A stretch of 64,000 bases of DNA from CAMYMQ01 sp963730305. GTDB taxonomy: Bacteria; Pseudomonadota; Alphaproteobacteria; Bin65. Location: positions 248,001-312,000 of the forward strand of contig CAVSRB010000003.1 in the NCBI GenBank assembly GCA_963730305.1, written 5' to 3'. Position 1 is the first letter of the stretch; each line of letters opens with the position of its first letter. Shown here one piece after another: positions 36,638-56,868 of the stretch. The notes beneath the pieces were generated by a model that saw only the letters and a list, made by a program, of their open reading frames with translations, was not told the DNA's origin and did no database searches. The translations under genes were made by a program, and so were the position numbers.

Positions 36638-37006
36638 CTACAGCACTTCCGGCGCCAGCGAGATGATCTTCATGAAGCGGCGCGCGCGCAGCTCGCGCGT
36701 CACCGGGCCGAAGATGCGGGTCCCGATCGGCTCGCCGTTCTTGTCGATCAGCACGGCGGCGTTGCGGTCGAAGCGGATCGCCGAGCCGTCGTCGCGCCGG
36801 ATGTCCTTCGCGGTGCGCACGATCACGGCGCGGTGGATGTCGCCCTTCTTGACGCGACCGCGCGGGATCGCCTCCTTGACCGAGACGACGATGATGTCGC
36901 CCACCCCGGCCGTCTTCCGCTTGGAGCCGCCGAGCACCTTGATGCACTGCACCTTGCGCGCTCCGGAATTGTCGGCGACCTCCAGCCTGGTCTGCATCTG
37001 GATCAT
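36638..37006 (-). CDS. rplN: 50S ribosomal protein L14
   Basis: A 122-residue L14. It starts M-I-Q-M-Q-T-R-L-E-V-A-D-N-S-G-A and ends A-R-R-F-M-K-I-I-S-L-A-P-E-V-L. It forms inter-subunit bridges with 16S rRNA. It is the first gene of the spc section here, 30 bp after rpsQ, with no separate promoter seen between them. Confidence 0.98.
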   Translation of the reverse strand: MIQMQTRLEVADNSGARKVQCIKVLGGSKRKTAGVGDIIVVSVKEAIPRGRVKKGDIHRAVIVRTAKDIRRDDGSAIRFDRNAAVLIDKNGEPIGTRIFGPVTRELRARRFMKIISLAPEVL

Positions 37007-37036
37007 GGGATTCGGTCCTTCTTCGCCGCCGCGCGC

Positions 37037-37288
37037 CTACGCCCCACCGGCCGCGGTTTCTTCCGAAACCACTTCCCAGGACTTGCGCTTGGAGATCGGC
37101 CGGCACTCGCGGATGCGCACGATGTCGCCGACCTTGCACGCATTGGTCTCGTCGTGCGCCATGAACTTCTTCGAGCGCCGGATGAACTTCTTGTACAGCG
37201 GGTGCATCACGCGACGCTCGACCGAGACGACGATCGTCTTGTCGCCCTTGTCGCTGGTGACTACCCCCTGAAGGACCCGTCTGGGCAT
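37037..37288 (-). CDS. rpsQ: 30S ribosomal protein S17
   Basis: An 83-residue S17 with L-Q-G-V-V-T-S-D-K-G-D-K-T-I-V-V, P-L-Y-K-K-F-I-R-R-S-K-K and G-D-I-V-R-I-R-E-C-R-P-I-S-K. It is an early-binding 16S rRNA protein. It is the last gene of the S10 section, 19 bp after rpmC. Confidence 0.97.
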   Translation of the reverse strand: MPRRVLQGVVTSDKGDKTIVVSVERRVMHPLYKKFIRRSKKFMAHDETNACKVGDIVRIRECRPISKRKSWEVVSEETAAGGA

Positions 37289-37307
37289 TGCCTAAACTCC
37301 TAAACCT

Positions 37308-37508
37308 CTAGCTCGCGCTGGCGCGGTTCTTCTCGGTCAAAACGGTCTTCACCCGCGCGATGTCGCGGCGCACCACGCGGGCGCGGGCGGTGTTCTCGAG
37401 CTGCCCGCTGGCGGCCTGGAAGCGCAGGTTGAACTGCTCCTTCTTCAGGTCGTTGAGCTGCTCCTTGAGCTGATCGACCGACTTGGCCCGGAGATCAGTC
37501 GCGTCCAT
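37308..37508 (-). CDS. rpmC: 50S ribosomal protein L29
   Basis: A 66-residue two-helix L29 with L-R-A-K-S-V-D-Q-L and L-R-F-Q-A-A-S-G-Q-L-E-N-T-A-R. It sits at the tunnel exit and contributes to the docking site for SRP and trigger factor. It lies 3 bp after rplP. Confidence 0.97.
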   Translation of the reverse strand: MDATDLRAKSVDQLKEQLNDLKKEQFNLRFQAASGQLENTARARVVRRDIARVKTVLTEKNRASAS

Positions 37509-37511
37509 CGC

Positions 37512-37931
37512 CTACTCCTCCTCGCCCATGCGGGTGACGAACTTGGTCTGGATCGGCAGCTTGGCCGCGGCCAGTTCGAACGCCCGCTTGGCGACGTCGT
37601 GCGGAATGCCGTCGAGCTCGAACAGGATCCGGCCCGGCTTGATCCGCGCGGCCCACCACTCCGGCGAGCCCTTGCCCTTGCCCTGGCGCACCTCGGCCGG
37701 CTTCTGGCTGACCGGCACATCCGGGAACACGCGGATCCAGACCTTGCCGGCGCGGCGCATGTGGCGGGTGATCGCCCGCCGCGCGGCCTCGATCTGGCGC
37801 GAGCTGATCCGGCCCGGCGTCGTGGCCTTGAGGCCGTAGGCGCCGAAGTTGATCTGCGCGCCCCGCTGCGCGTTGCCGTGGATGCGGCCCTTGTGCTGCT
37901 TGCGGAACTTGGTTCGTTTCGGACTAAGCAT
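37512..37931 (-). CDS. rplP: 50S ribosomal protein L16
   Basis: A 139-residue L16. It starts M-L-S-P-K-R-T-K-F-R-K-Q-H-K-G-R; F-G-x-Y-G-L-K-A and I-T-R-H-M-R-R-A-G-K-V-W-I-R are present, and the loop G-K-G-K-G is close to the peptidyl transferase centre. It is preceded by rpsC (frameshifted) with 15 bp spacing. Confidence 0.98.
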   Translation of the reverse strand: MLSPKRTKFRKQHKGRIHGNAQRGAQINFGAYGLKATTPGRISSRQIEAARRAITRHMRRAGKVWIRVFPDVPVSQKPAEVRQGKGKGSPEWWAARIKPGRILFELDGIPHDVAKRAFELAAAKLPIQTKFVTRMGEEE

Positions 37932-37946
37932 TTCCCTGTTTCCCGC

Positions 37947-38625
37947 CTATCGGGCCGTCTGCTGGTCGAAGGCGCGCTTCTCCTGGGCCATGGGGTCGTG
38001 CTCCATGATCTCGCCCTTGTAGACCCAGACCTTCACCCCGCAGGTGCCGTAGGTCGTCTTGGCGGTCGCCTCGCCATAGTCGATGTCGGCGCGCAGGGTG
38101 TGCAGCGGCACGCGGCCTTCGCGATACCACTCCATCCGCGCGATCTCGGCGCCGCCGAGCCGGCCCGCGCAGTTGATCCGGATGCCCTGGGCGCCCAGGC
38201 GCATGGCCGACTGGACCGCACGCTTCATGGCGCGGCGGAAGGCGACCCGGCGCTCGAGCTGCTGGGCGATGTTCTCGGCCACCAGCTGGGCCTCGATCTC
38301 CGGCTTGCGGATCTCGAGGATGTTGAGGCTGACGTCGCCGCCGGTCTTGGCGGCCAGGTCGCGGCGAAGGCTTCTCGATATCGGCGCCCTTCTTGCCGAT
38401 GACGACCCCCGGCCGCGCCGTATGGATCGTGATCCGGGCGCGCTTGGCCGGCCGCTCGATGACGATCTTGCTGACGCCGGCCTGGGCCAGCTTGTTCTTC
38501 AGGTAGCGGCGCAGCTGGACGTCCTGCTGGAGCAGGTCGCCGTAATCGTGGTCGGCATACCAGCGCGAATCCCAGGTCCGGTTCACGCCGAGCCGCAGCC
38601 CGATCGGATTTACCTTCTGACCCAT
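37947..38625 (-). CDS. rpsC: 30S ribosomal protein S3, frameshifted by one base
   Basis: The N-terminal frame carries M-G-Q-K-V-N-P-I-G-L-R-L-G and the KH domain motif G-V-V-I-G-K-K-G-A-D-I-E-K. The remainder, L-R-R-D-L-A-A-K-T then A-E-N-I-A-Q-Q-L-E-R-R-V-A-F-R-R-A, is in the next frame. An extra base at about 38369 (AAG-C-CTTCGC on the coding strand) separates them. The total is 679 nt, one more than the 678 of a 225-residue S3. This is an essential single-copy gene, so a sequence error is the simplest explanation. S3 forms the mRNA entry helicase region. The ATG overlaps the rplV stop (TAATG). Confidence 0.95.
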
Positions 38626-39005
38626 TACGCCGCCTCCTCGGTTTCGCGCACGATGATGGTGAGACGACTGAACGGCTTCACGATCTTCGCCGATCGGCCG
38701 CGCGCCCGGGCGCGCCACCGCTTCATGACCAGGCTCTTGCCGACGAACGCCTCGCGGACGTAGAGCCGGTCGACGTCGAGCCCGTGGTTGTTCTCCGCAT
38801 TCGCGATCGCCGACTCGAGCACCTTCTTGACGTCGCCCGCGATGCGCCGGCGCGAGAAGGCCAGCGTGGTCAGCGCCGCGTCGGCCTTCTTGCCGCGGAT
38901 CATCGACGCGACGAGGTTCAGCTTCTGCGGGCTGACCCGGAGCTGGGTCGCCACCGCCTGGGCCTCGTTGTCGGAGAGCGAGCGTTCGCGCTTCGGCTTG
39001 CCCAT
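38625..39005 (-). CDS. rplV: 50S ribosomal protein L22
   Basis: A 126-residue L22 with L-R-V-S-P-Q-K-L-N-L-V-A, A-I-A-N-A-E-N-N-H-G-L-D, and the loop and end R-A-R-G-R-S-A-K-I-V-K-P-F-S-R that lines the exit tunnel. The macrolide-related loop is uninterrupted. It lies 2 bp after rpsS. Confidence 0.98.
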   Translation of the reverse strand: MGKPKRERSLSDNEAQAVATQLRVSPQKLNLVASMIRGKKADAALTTLAFSRRRIAGDVKKVLESAIANAENNHGLDVDRLYVREAFVGKSLVMKRWRARARGRSAKIVKPFSRLTIIVRETEEAA

Positions 39006-39007
39006 GA

Positions 39008-39286
39008 CTAACCCCGCCTCGCCTTCTTGTCCGCAGCGTGGCCGTGGAAGGTGCGCGTCGGCGCGAACTCGCCGAACTTGTGGCCGATCATGTTCTCGGT
39101 GACGAGCACCGGGATGAACTTCTGGCCGTTGTGCACACCGAAGGTGATGCCGACGAACTGCGGCAGGATGGTCGAGCGTCGCGACCACGTGCGAATCACG
39201 TCGTTGCGGCCGGACTCCCGAGCCTTTTCCGCTTTCTTCAGAAGGTAGCCGTCGACGAACGGACCCTTCCAAACCGAACGAGCCAC
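39008..39286 (-). CDS. rpsS: 30S ribosomal protein S19
   Basis: A 92-residue S19 with M-A-R-S-V-W-K-G-P-F-V-D, S-R-R-S-T-I-L-P-Q-F-V-G and H-K-F-G-E-F-A-P-T-R-T-F. It contacts S13 in the 30S head. It lies 12 bp after rplB. Confidence 0.98.
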   Translation of the reverse strand: MARSVWKGPFVDGYLLKKAEKARESGRNDVIRTWSRRSTILPQFVGITFGVHNGQKFIPVLVTENMIGHKFGEFAPTRTFHGHAADKKARRG

Positions 39287-39298
39287 TATACCGCTCCC

Positions 39299-40132
39299 TT
39301 ACCGCTTCTTCCGCACATGACGCGTGCGGATGATCAATTTGTCCGAACCCTTCTTGCCGCGCGTGCGGTGACCCTTGGTCGGCTTGCCCCAGGGGCTGAC
39401 CGGATGACGGCCGCCCGAGGTGCGGCCTTCGCCGCCGCCATGCGGGTGATCGACCGGGTTCATCGCCACGCCGCGTACCGACGGCCGCTTGCCCAGCCAG
39501 CGCGACCGGCCCGCCTTGGCGAGCACGATGTTCTGCTGGTCGGGGTTGGACACCGCCCCGACCGTGGCCATGCACTCCGCGCGCACCATGCGCATCTCGC
39601 CCGAGGTCAGGCGCAGCTGGGCATAGCCCGAATCGCGCCCGATCAGCTGGACGTAGGTGCCGCCGGCGCGGGCGATCTGGCCGCCCTTGCCCGGCTTCAT
39701 CTCGACGTTGTGGACGATGGTGCCGATCGGCATCGCCGACAGCGGCATCGCGTTGCCCGGCTTGACGTCGACCTTCTCGCCCGCTTCCACCACGTCGCCG
39801 GCCTTCAGCCGCTGCGGCGCGAGGATGTAGGACAGCTCGCCGTCCTCGTACTTGATCAGCGCGAGGAAGGCCGTGCGGTTGGGATCGTACTCGATCCGCT
39901 CGACCGTCGCCGTGCCGAACCGCTGACGCTTGAAGTCGACGACGCGGTAGCGCTGCTTGTGGCCGCCGCCGATCCGCCGCGCCGTGATCCGGCCGTGGTT
40001 GTTGCGACCGCCGTTGCGGCTCTTGCCCTCGGTCAGGTGCTTGACCGGCTTGCCCTTCCAGAGCTGCGACCGGTCGACCAGCACCAGGCCGCGCTGGCTC
40101 GGCGTCGTCGGCTTGTATTTCTTCAGAGCCAT
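39299..40132 (-). CDS. rplB: 50S ribosomal protein L2
   Basis: A 277-residue L2. It has the N-terminal K-P-T-T-P-S-Q-R and the C-terminal signature V-A-M-N-P-V-D-H-P-H-G-G-G-E-G with the conserved histidine near the peptidyl transferase centre. It ends in the basic T-R-H-V-R-K-K-R. It is required for subunit association. It lies 4 bp downstream of rplW. Confidence 0.98.
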   Translation of the reverse strand: MALKKYKPTTPSQRGLVLVDRSQLWKGKPVKHLTEGKSRNGGRNNHGRITARRIGGGHKQRYRVVDFKRQRFGTATVERIEYDPNRTAFLALIKYEDGELSYILAPQRLKAGDVVEAGEKVDVKPGNAMPLSAMPIGTIVHNVEMKPGKGGQIARAGGTYVQLIGRDSGYAQLRLTSGEMRMVRAECMATVGAVSNPDQQNIVLAKAGRSRWLGKRPSVRGVAMNPVDHPHGGGEGRTSGGRHPVSPWGKPTKGHRTRGKKGSDKLIIRTRHVRKKR

Positions 40133-40136
40133 CGCG

Positions 40137-40460
40137 TCAGACCCCCGTGGTCACGTCGATCGTCTGGCCCTCGGCGAGGGTGATGATCGCTTTCTTGTAG
40201 CCGGTGCGCACGCCGCGGCGGCCGCGGAACACCTTGCGCTTGCCCTGCTGGTTGAGCGTGTTGACGTTGGTCACCTTGACACCGAACAGGCCCTCGACCG
40301 CCGCCTTGATCTCCGGCTTGGTCGCGGTCGGCGCGACCTTGAGGGTGACCTGGCCGTGCTCGGAGCCGCGGGTCGCCTTCTCGGTGATCACCGGGGCGCG
40401 GATGATGTCGTACATCTGCTCCTTGGTGAGCGTCGGCTTGTTGAGATATTTCCAGCTCAT
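40137..40460 (-). CDS. rplW: 50S ribosomal protein L23
   Basis: A 107-residue L23 with I-I-R-A-P-V-I-T-E-K-A-T, K-P-E-I-K-A-A-V-E-G-L-F-G-V-K-V and R-K-V-F-R-G-R-R-G-V-R-T-G-Y-K-K. It is the main docking site for trigger factor and SRP at the tunnel exit. The start overlaps the rplD stop by 4 bp (ATGA). The frame stays open upstream into rplD. Confidence 0.97.
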   Translation of the reverse strand: MSWKYLNKPTLTKEQMYDIIRAPVITEKATRGSEHGQVTLKVAPTATKPEIKAAVEGLFGVKVTNVNTLNQQGKRKVFRGRRGVRTGYKKAIITLAEGQTIDVTTGV

Positions 40461-41083
40461 TTGAGGCGCGCCTCCAGCGCTTCGACAGCAGACGTGGTCA
40501 GCACCAGCGTCTCGCGCCGCAGGATGTCGTAGACGTTGGCGCCTTGCTGCGGCAGCACGTCGACATTCGGCAGGTTGGCCGAGGCCTGGGCGAAGTTGGC
40601 GTCGACCTCCGGGCCGTCGATGACCAGGACGCTGCCCCAGCCCAGCTTGTCGAGCTGCTTGGCCAGCTCGCCGGTCTTGGCTTCCTTGAGCTTGGCCTCT
40701 TTGAGCACGACCAGCTTGCCCTCGGCCTGCTTGGCCGACAGCGCGGTCTTGAGGCCGAGCCGGCGGACCTTCTTGGGCAGGTCGTAGCCATGGTCGCGCG
40801 GGTGCGGGCCGAAGATCACCGCGCCGCCGCGGAACTGCGGCGAGCGCAGGCTGCCCTGGCGGGCCCGGCCGGTGCCCTTCTGCTTGAACGGCTTCTTGCT
40901 GGTGCCCTGGACGAAGGCGATCGTCTTGGTGTTGTGCGTGCCCGCGCGGCGCTTGGCCAGCTGCCACCGCACGACGCGGTGGAGGATGTCCTTGCGTACC
41001 GGCAGCCCGAACACGGCTTCGTCGAGATCGACGTCGCCCGCGGCCTTGGCGCCCAGGTCGATGACTTTGCTCTTGATCGCCAT
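40457..41083 (-). CDS. rplD: 50S ribosomal protein L4
   Basis: A 208-residue L4. It has the tunnel loop with K-G-T-G-R-A-R-Q-G-S-L-R-S-P-Q-F-R-G-G and the end L-V-L-T-T-S-A-V-E-A-L-E-A-R-L. In enterobacteria L4 also represses the S10 operon; whether it does so here is not visible. It shares one base with the rplC stop. Confidence 0.98.
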   Translation of the reverse strand: MAIKSKVIDLGAKAAGDVDLDEAVFGLPVRKDILHRVVRWQLAKRRAGTHNTKTIAFVQGTSKKPFKQKGTGRARQGSLRSPQFRGGAVIFGPHPRDHGYDLPKKVRRLGLKTALSAKQAEGKLVVLKEAKLKEAKTGELAKQLDKLGWGSVLVIDGPEVDANFAQASANLPNVDVLPQQGANVYDILRRETLVLTTSAVEALEARLK

Positions 41084-41939
41084 CAGTCCTTCTTCTCCTC
41101 GGCGTCGGCGGCCGGCTCTTCAGCCGCCGGTTCGGCCGCCGCCGTCTCTTCTGCGGGCGCCACGTCCGCCGCCGGTGCTTCGGTCTCGGCCGGGGTCTCC
41201 ACGGGGGTCTCCGCCGCGGCCTCGGTCTCGGCCGGCGCTTCCGGCTCGGCCTCGGCCGTGGGCGCGCCACCCTTCAGCGCGGCCGGGATCGGCAGACCTT
41301 CGGGCGCCGGCGTCTTGGCCGCGTCGCGGATCTCGACGATCGTGCCCTTCGGGCCCGGGACCGCGCCCTTGATGAGGATCAGGCCGCGCTCGACGTCGGT
41401 GCCGACGATCTCCAGGTTCTGGATCGTCTGGCGGGTGTTGCCCATATGGCCGGCCATCTTCTTGCCCTTGAACACGCGGCCCGGATCCTGGCACTGGCCG
41501 GTCGAGCCGTGTGAGCGGTGCGAGATCGAGACGCCGTGCGAGGCGCGCAGGCCACCGAAGTTGTGCCGCTTCATCGCGCCGGCGAAGCCCTTGCCGATCG
41601 TCACCCCGGCGACGTCGACCTTCTGGCCCTCGACGAAATGCTCGGCCGACAGCTCGGCGCCGACGTCGACCATGTTGTCGGCATCGACGCGGAACTCGAC
41701 CAGGCGACGCTTGGGCTCGACCTTGGCCTTGGCGAAGTGGCCGCGCATCGGCTTGGACACGGTCTTGACCCGCGCCTTGCCGCAGCCGAGCTGCAGGGCG
41801 GTGTAGCCGTCGCGCTCCTGCGTGCGCTGGGCGACGACCTGGCAGCCGTCGAGCTTGAGCACGGTCACCGGCAGGTGGGTTCCGTCGTCGCGGAACACCC
41901 GGCTCATGCCCAGCTTCTCGGCGATGACCCCGGTGCGCA

Positions 41940-41940
<1 letters not shown>
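41083..41940 (-). CDS. rplC: 50S ribosomal protein L3 with long acidic tail
   Basis: A 285-residue L3. The core has M-R-T-G-V-I-A-E-K-L-G-M-S-R-V, S-H-R-S-H-G-S-T-G-Q-C-Q-D-P-G-R-V-F (site of glutamine methylation by PrmB) and G-P-K-G-T-I-V-E-I-R-D-A. After about residue 220 comes a ~65-residue tail made almost only of A, E, P and T. Such tails occur in alphaproteobacteria but vary a lot, and this one is long. It overlaps rpsJ and rplD by single bases. Confidence 0.97.
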
Positions 41941-42260
<320 letters not shown>

Positions 42261-42280
42261 TACCGTACCTAGTCAGGACA

Positions 42281-42301
42281 CCGGCGGCCCAAGGCCGCCG
42301 G
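42281..42301 (-). other. Stem-loop between tuf and rpsJ
   Basis: CCGGCGGCC, loop of three, GGCCGCCGG is a perfect 9-bp stem located 20-40 bases before the rpsJ start. There is no T-tract, so it is not an intrinsic terminator. It could be an RNA processing site or affect S10-operon translation, but no direct evidence is visible. Confidence 0.6.
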
Positions 42302-42318
42302 TTCGCGCGAAGTCAGAA

Positions 42319-43510
<1,192 letters not shown>

Positions 43511-43558
43511 CGACTATAGTTCCCTGGTTTGAGTCGTTGTGCCGGCCGGTGCCGACAA

Positions 43559-45634
<2,076 letters not shown>

Positions 45635-45661
45635 GGTCGTGAATCCGGGTGGGAAGCGGCT

Positions 45662-46132
45662 TTACCAGCGGTAGTGCGAGAAGGCGCGGTTGGCTTCGGC
45701 CATGCGGTGGGTATCCTCGCGCTTCTTGACGGCGGCGCCGCGGTTGTCGGCGGCCTCCATCAGCTCGGCCGACAGGCGCTCGGCCATGGTCCGCTCGCTG
45801 CGGGCGCGGGCCGCGCTGATCAGCCAGCGCACGGCCAGCGCCTGGCCGCGGGCGGTGCGAACCTCGACCGGCACCTGGTAGGTGGCGCCGCCGACGCGCC
45901 GCGACCGCACCTCGATCGCCGGCTTGACGTTGTCGAGCGCGTCGTGGAACACGCGCAGCGGCTCGGTCCGCATCTTCTCCTCGATGCGGTCGAAGGCGCC
46001 GTAGACGATGCCCTCGGCGGCCGACTTCTTGCCGTCGCGCATCAGGCTGTTCATGAACTTGGTCAGCACCACGTCGCCATACTTGGCGTCGGGCAGGACC
46101 TCGCGTTTCTCGGCGCGGTGACGTCTCGACAT
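45662..46132 (-). CDS. rpsG: 30S ribosomal protein S7
   Basis: A 156-residue S7. It begins M-S-R-R-H-R-A-E-K-R and has F-M-N-S-L-M-R-D-G-K-K-S-A-A-E, G-G-A-T-Y-Q-V-P-V-E-V and R-A-F-S-H-Y-R-W. The start at 46132 is the normal one; the frame is open upstream across rpsL. It binds the 16S 3-prime domain and can repress the str operon in other bacteria. Confidence 0.98.
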   Translation of the reverse strand: MSRRHRAEKREVLPDAKYGDVVLTKFMNSLMRDGKKSAAEGIVYGAFDRIEEKMRTEPLRVFHDALDNVKPAIEVRSRRVGGATYQVPVEVRTARGQALAVRWLISAARARSERTMAERLSAELMEAADNRGAAVKKREDTHRMAEANRAFSHYRW

Positions 46133-46142
46133 CCGCCCCTCC

Positions 46143-46514
46143 CTATTTCGGCCGCTTGGCGCCGTATTTCGAACGGCGCTGGCGGCGGTCGGAGACGCCC
46201 TGGGTGTCGAGCGTGCCGCGGATGATGTGATAGCGGACGCCGGGCAGATCCTTGACGCGGCCGCCACGGATCATGACGACCGAGTGCTCCTGAAGGTTGT
46301 GACCTTCGCCCGGGATGTAGCTGGTGACCTCGAAGCCGTTGGTCAGGCGCACGCGCGCGACCTTGCGCAGCGCGGAGTTCGGCTTCTTCGGCGTGGTCGT
46401 GTAGACGCGCGTGCACACGCCGCGCTTCTGCGGACACGCCTCCATCGCCGGTACCTTGTTCCGCTTCACCGGCGCCCGGCGGGGCTTGCGGATCAGCTGG
46501 TTGATCGTCGGCAT
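46143..46514 (-). CDS. rpsL: 30S ribosomal protein S12
   Basis: A 123-residue S12. It begins M-P-T-I-N-Q-L-I-R-K and has T-T-P-K-K-P-N-S-A-L-R-K, with the streptomycin-relevant lysine unchanged, and G-G-R-V-K-D-L-P-G-V-R-Y-H, with the second lysine and the RimO-modified aspartate unchanged. It is the first gene of the str operon with a ~275-nt leader that holds a possible attenuator. Confidence 0.98.
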   Translation of the reverse strand: MPTINQLIRKPRRAPVKRNKVPAMEACPQKRGVCTRVYTTTPKKPNSALRKVARVRLTNGFEVTSYIPGEGHNLQEHSVVMIRGGRVKDLPGVRYHIIRGTLDTQGVSDRRQRRSKYGAKRPK

Positions 46515-46721
46515 TCGAACAGTCTTCCTTCTTGCACTCTGCACCGTAGCCCGCGTCTGCCGGCCGTTTCCGAACCGCCGCGCACAACACGGCCGGGCGA
46601 TGCAAAACACCGACCTGACGGCGCCACCTGCGCGATCGGTCGGTGCAGCGTCGCCCCCGAGTGGAACTATCCGTCCGCCTTGATCGGCGGCGTCGTCCCG
46701 GCTGGGCGATTGGGCTCGTTC

Positions 46722-46773
46722 AAAAAAAGCGACAAGCGCCGCGAGTCCCCGGAAGGGCCTCCCGGCGCGGCGC
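46722..46773 (-). promoter_or_regulatory. Hairpin plus T-tract in the rpsL leader, possible attenuator
   Basis: GCGCCGCG and CGCGGCGC form an 8-bp outer stem and CCGGGAGG / CCTTCCGG an inner one (46735-46773). The RNA then reads CGCTTGTCG and a run of seven T (46728-46722). It begins about 20 bases after the expected transcription start. Since it lies downstream of the str promoter it should act on that transcript. The rest of the 386-bp gap between rpsL and rpoC (46515-46900) holds only this element, the promoter and the rpoC terminator. Confidence 0.65.
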
Positions 46774-46795
46774 GTCGTTCTCACAACGCACGGGG

Positions 46796-46824
46796 AAAAT
46801 ACGCACGCCCCCGGGCGCCGTCAA
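46796..46824 (-). promoter_or_regulatory. Promoter of the str operon (rpsL-rpsG-fusA-tuf)
   Basis: TTGACG (46824-46819) and TATTTT (46801-46796) on the minus strand are separated by exactly 17 bp, a strong sigma70-type promoter. It lies immediately after the rpoC terminator, so the str operon is transcribed separately from rpoBC. Confidence 0.8.
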
Positions 46825-46835
46825 GAAAAAGCAAT

Positions 46836-46888
46836 GAAAATTCCGGCCCGCCGCGGCGCCTTTTTTGACGCGCCGGCCGGCGGACCGG
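46836..46888 (-). terminator. Intrinsic terminator after rpoC
   Basis: CCGGTCCGCCG (46888-46878) pairs with CGGCGGGCCGG (46853-46843) through 11 bp with one G-U pair, and is followed by AATTTTC. It begins 12 bp after the rpoC stop. Confidence 0.7.
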
Positions 46889-46900
46889 AACAATACTCGA

Positions 46901-51247
<4,347 letters not shown>

Positions 51248-51294
51248 CCAGGCTTCTCCTTCAGCGCTGGTACGTGTGTCCGTTCACGCGGGTC

Positions 51295-55485
<4,191 letters not shown>

Positions 55486-55550
55486 CGATGCTCCTCTCGT
55501 CCAGGCGGGTAATGCCCGCGCGGTCCTGCTTAAATTACATAAACGAATAC

Positions 55551-55593
55551 GCCCGCCCGAAAAGGCGAGCGGGCCGCCGGGGCAATGCCCCGG
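55551..55593 (-). promoter_or_regulatory. Tandem hairpins between rplL and rpoB, possible attenuator or processing site
   Basis: CCGGGGC-ATT-GCCCCGG (55593-55577) is followed by a 9-bp stem GCCCGCTCG / CGGGCGGGC with a six-base loop (55574-55551). No T-run follows directly. This position is where other proteobacteria have a partial terminator and RNase III site that lower rpoBC relative to rplJL. That function here is inference. Confidence 0.5.
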
Positions 55594-55635
55594 CAGCCCA
55601 TTGGCCCGTGAGCCTTACGATGCACGACGCGTCGG

Positions 55636-56022
55636 CTACTTGAGCTCGACCGTCGCACCCGCCTCTTCGAGCTTTTTCTTGAGCTCTTCGGCCTCGTCCT
55701 TGCTGGCCCCTTCCTTGACCGGCTTGGGCGCGCCTTCGACGAGATCCTTCGCTTCCTTGAGGCCCAGGCCGGTGATGGCCCGGACTTCCTTGATCACGTT
55801 GATCTTCTTGTCGCCGGCCGCGGTCAGGATGACGTCGAAGGAATCCTTCTCCTCTTCCGCCGCCGCAGCCTCGCCGGCCGGAGCACCCGCCGCGGCGACC
55901 GCCACGGGAGCCGCCGCCGAGACGCCCCACTTCTCTTCAAGCATCTTGCTGAGTTCCGCCGCCTCGAGCACCGTGAGGCCCGACAGATCTTCAACCATTT
56001 TTTCGAGATCAGCCATATTCAA
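55636..56022 (-). CDS. rplL: 50S ribosomal protein L7/L12
   Basis: A 128-residue L7/L12. The N-terminal dimer helix has L-E-K-M-V-E-D-L-S-G-L-T-V-L-E-A-A, the hinge is Ala-rich, and the C-terminal domain has F-D-V-I-L, K-K-I-N-V-I-K-E-V-R, G-L-G-L-K-E-A-K and G-A-T-V-E-L-K. It recruits translation factors to the stalk. It lies 30 bp after rplJ. Confidence 0.98.
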   Translation of the reverse strand: MNMADLEKMVEDLSGLTVLEAAELSKMLEEKWGVSAAAPVAVAAAGAPAGEAAAAEEEKDSFDVILTAAGDKKINVIKEVRAITGLGLKEAKDLVEGAPKPVKEGASKDEAEELKKKLEEAGATVELK

Positions 56023-56052
56023 TGGTCTCCTGACTCTACAATTGGTTCCAGG

Positions 56053-56589
56053 CTACGCCGCCTCTTTCGATCCGTAGGCACCGAACACACGAGCCAACTG
56101 GCCGGCGGGCGCCTGAAGGACGCCGGCCACCTTGGTGGCCGGTGCCTGCAGCACCCCGACCAGCTTGCCGCGCAGTTCGTCGAGGGACGGCAGCTTCGCC
56201 AGCGCATCGACCTCGCCCTTATCCAGCAGCTTCTCATCGAGAGCGCCGCAGACAATGGCGAGCTTTTCGTTCTTCTTGGCGAATTCCACCGCCACCTTCG
56301 CCGCCGCGACCGGATCGCTCGAATAAGCGATGGCGGTCGGACCGGTGAACTGATCGGCGAGCCCGGCGAACTTCGTGCCTTCGATCGCGAGACGTGCGAG
56401 CCAATTCTTGGTTACTTTGAAGCTGGCTCCGGCTTCGAACATCTTCGACCGAAGGTCGGTGGACTCGGCCACCGTCAACCCGCTCTGATGGGTAACGACC
56501 ACCAGTTGCGCGTTGCCAAAGATGTCGCGAAGCTGTTCGACCTGCTTCTCTTTCTGCGATCGGTCCACTTCGTCGTCTCCGATTGCCAT
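56053..56589 (-). CDS. rplJ: 50S ribosomal protein L10
   Basis: A 178-residue L10. It has Q-L-V-V-V-T-H-Q-S-G-L-T-V and V-T-K-N-W-L-A-R-L-A; the C-terminal helix binds the L12 dimers. The start at 56589 (M-A-I-G-D-D-E) follows a GGTGGGAG site and the L10-type leader; the frame is open upstream without homology. Confidence 0.97.
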   Translation of the reverse strand: MAIGDDEVDRSQKEKQVEQLRDIFGNAQLVVVTHQSGLTVAESTDLRSKMFEAGASFKVTKNWLARLAIEGTKFAGLADQFTGPTAIAYSSDPVAAAKVAVEFAKKNEKLAIVCGALDEKLLDKGEVDALAKLPSLDELRGKLVGVLQAPATKVAGVLQAPAGQLARVFGAYGSKEAA

Positions 56590-56699
56590 TGGCTCCCACC
56601 GGGTTACCCCTTCAGGAACCGTTGCACCCACCCCCCACGGCCTCGACCGGCCCTGGGCGGCATACCTGCCCCGGATGCGTAACGGTCCTGACCCGGCGG

Positions 56700-56830
56700 G
56701 CCGGGCTGGAATTCCGTTGCCTCCGTCTATTGCAGGCGGACGAACCTTTGAGCCTTCGGGGTGCCTCCGTGGAGATATCCCTTGGGCGCCTGCAGTCTCG
56801 GACAGGGCGGAAGCCTTGCGGCTTCCCATC
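56700..56830 (-). promoter_or_regulatory. L10-type ribosomal protein leader
   Basis: Upstream of rplJ the transcript has GTCCGAGACTGCAGGCGCC (56803-56785) and then CCTGCAATAGACGGAGGC (56736-56719), the conserved parts of the proteobacterial L10 leader. Binding of L10(L12)4 to this structure represses rplJ and rplL translation. The leader boundaries are approximate. Confidence 0.75.
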
Positions 56831-56868
56831 GGACCGGCGCGACAGCCCCGGCCCGAATCTCGTAAACT

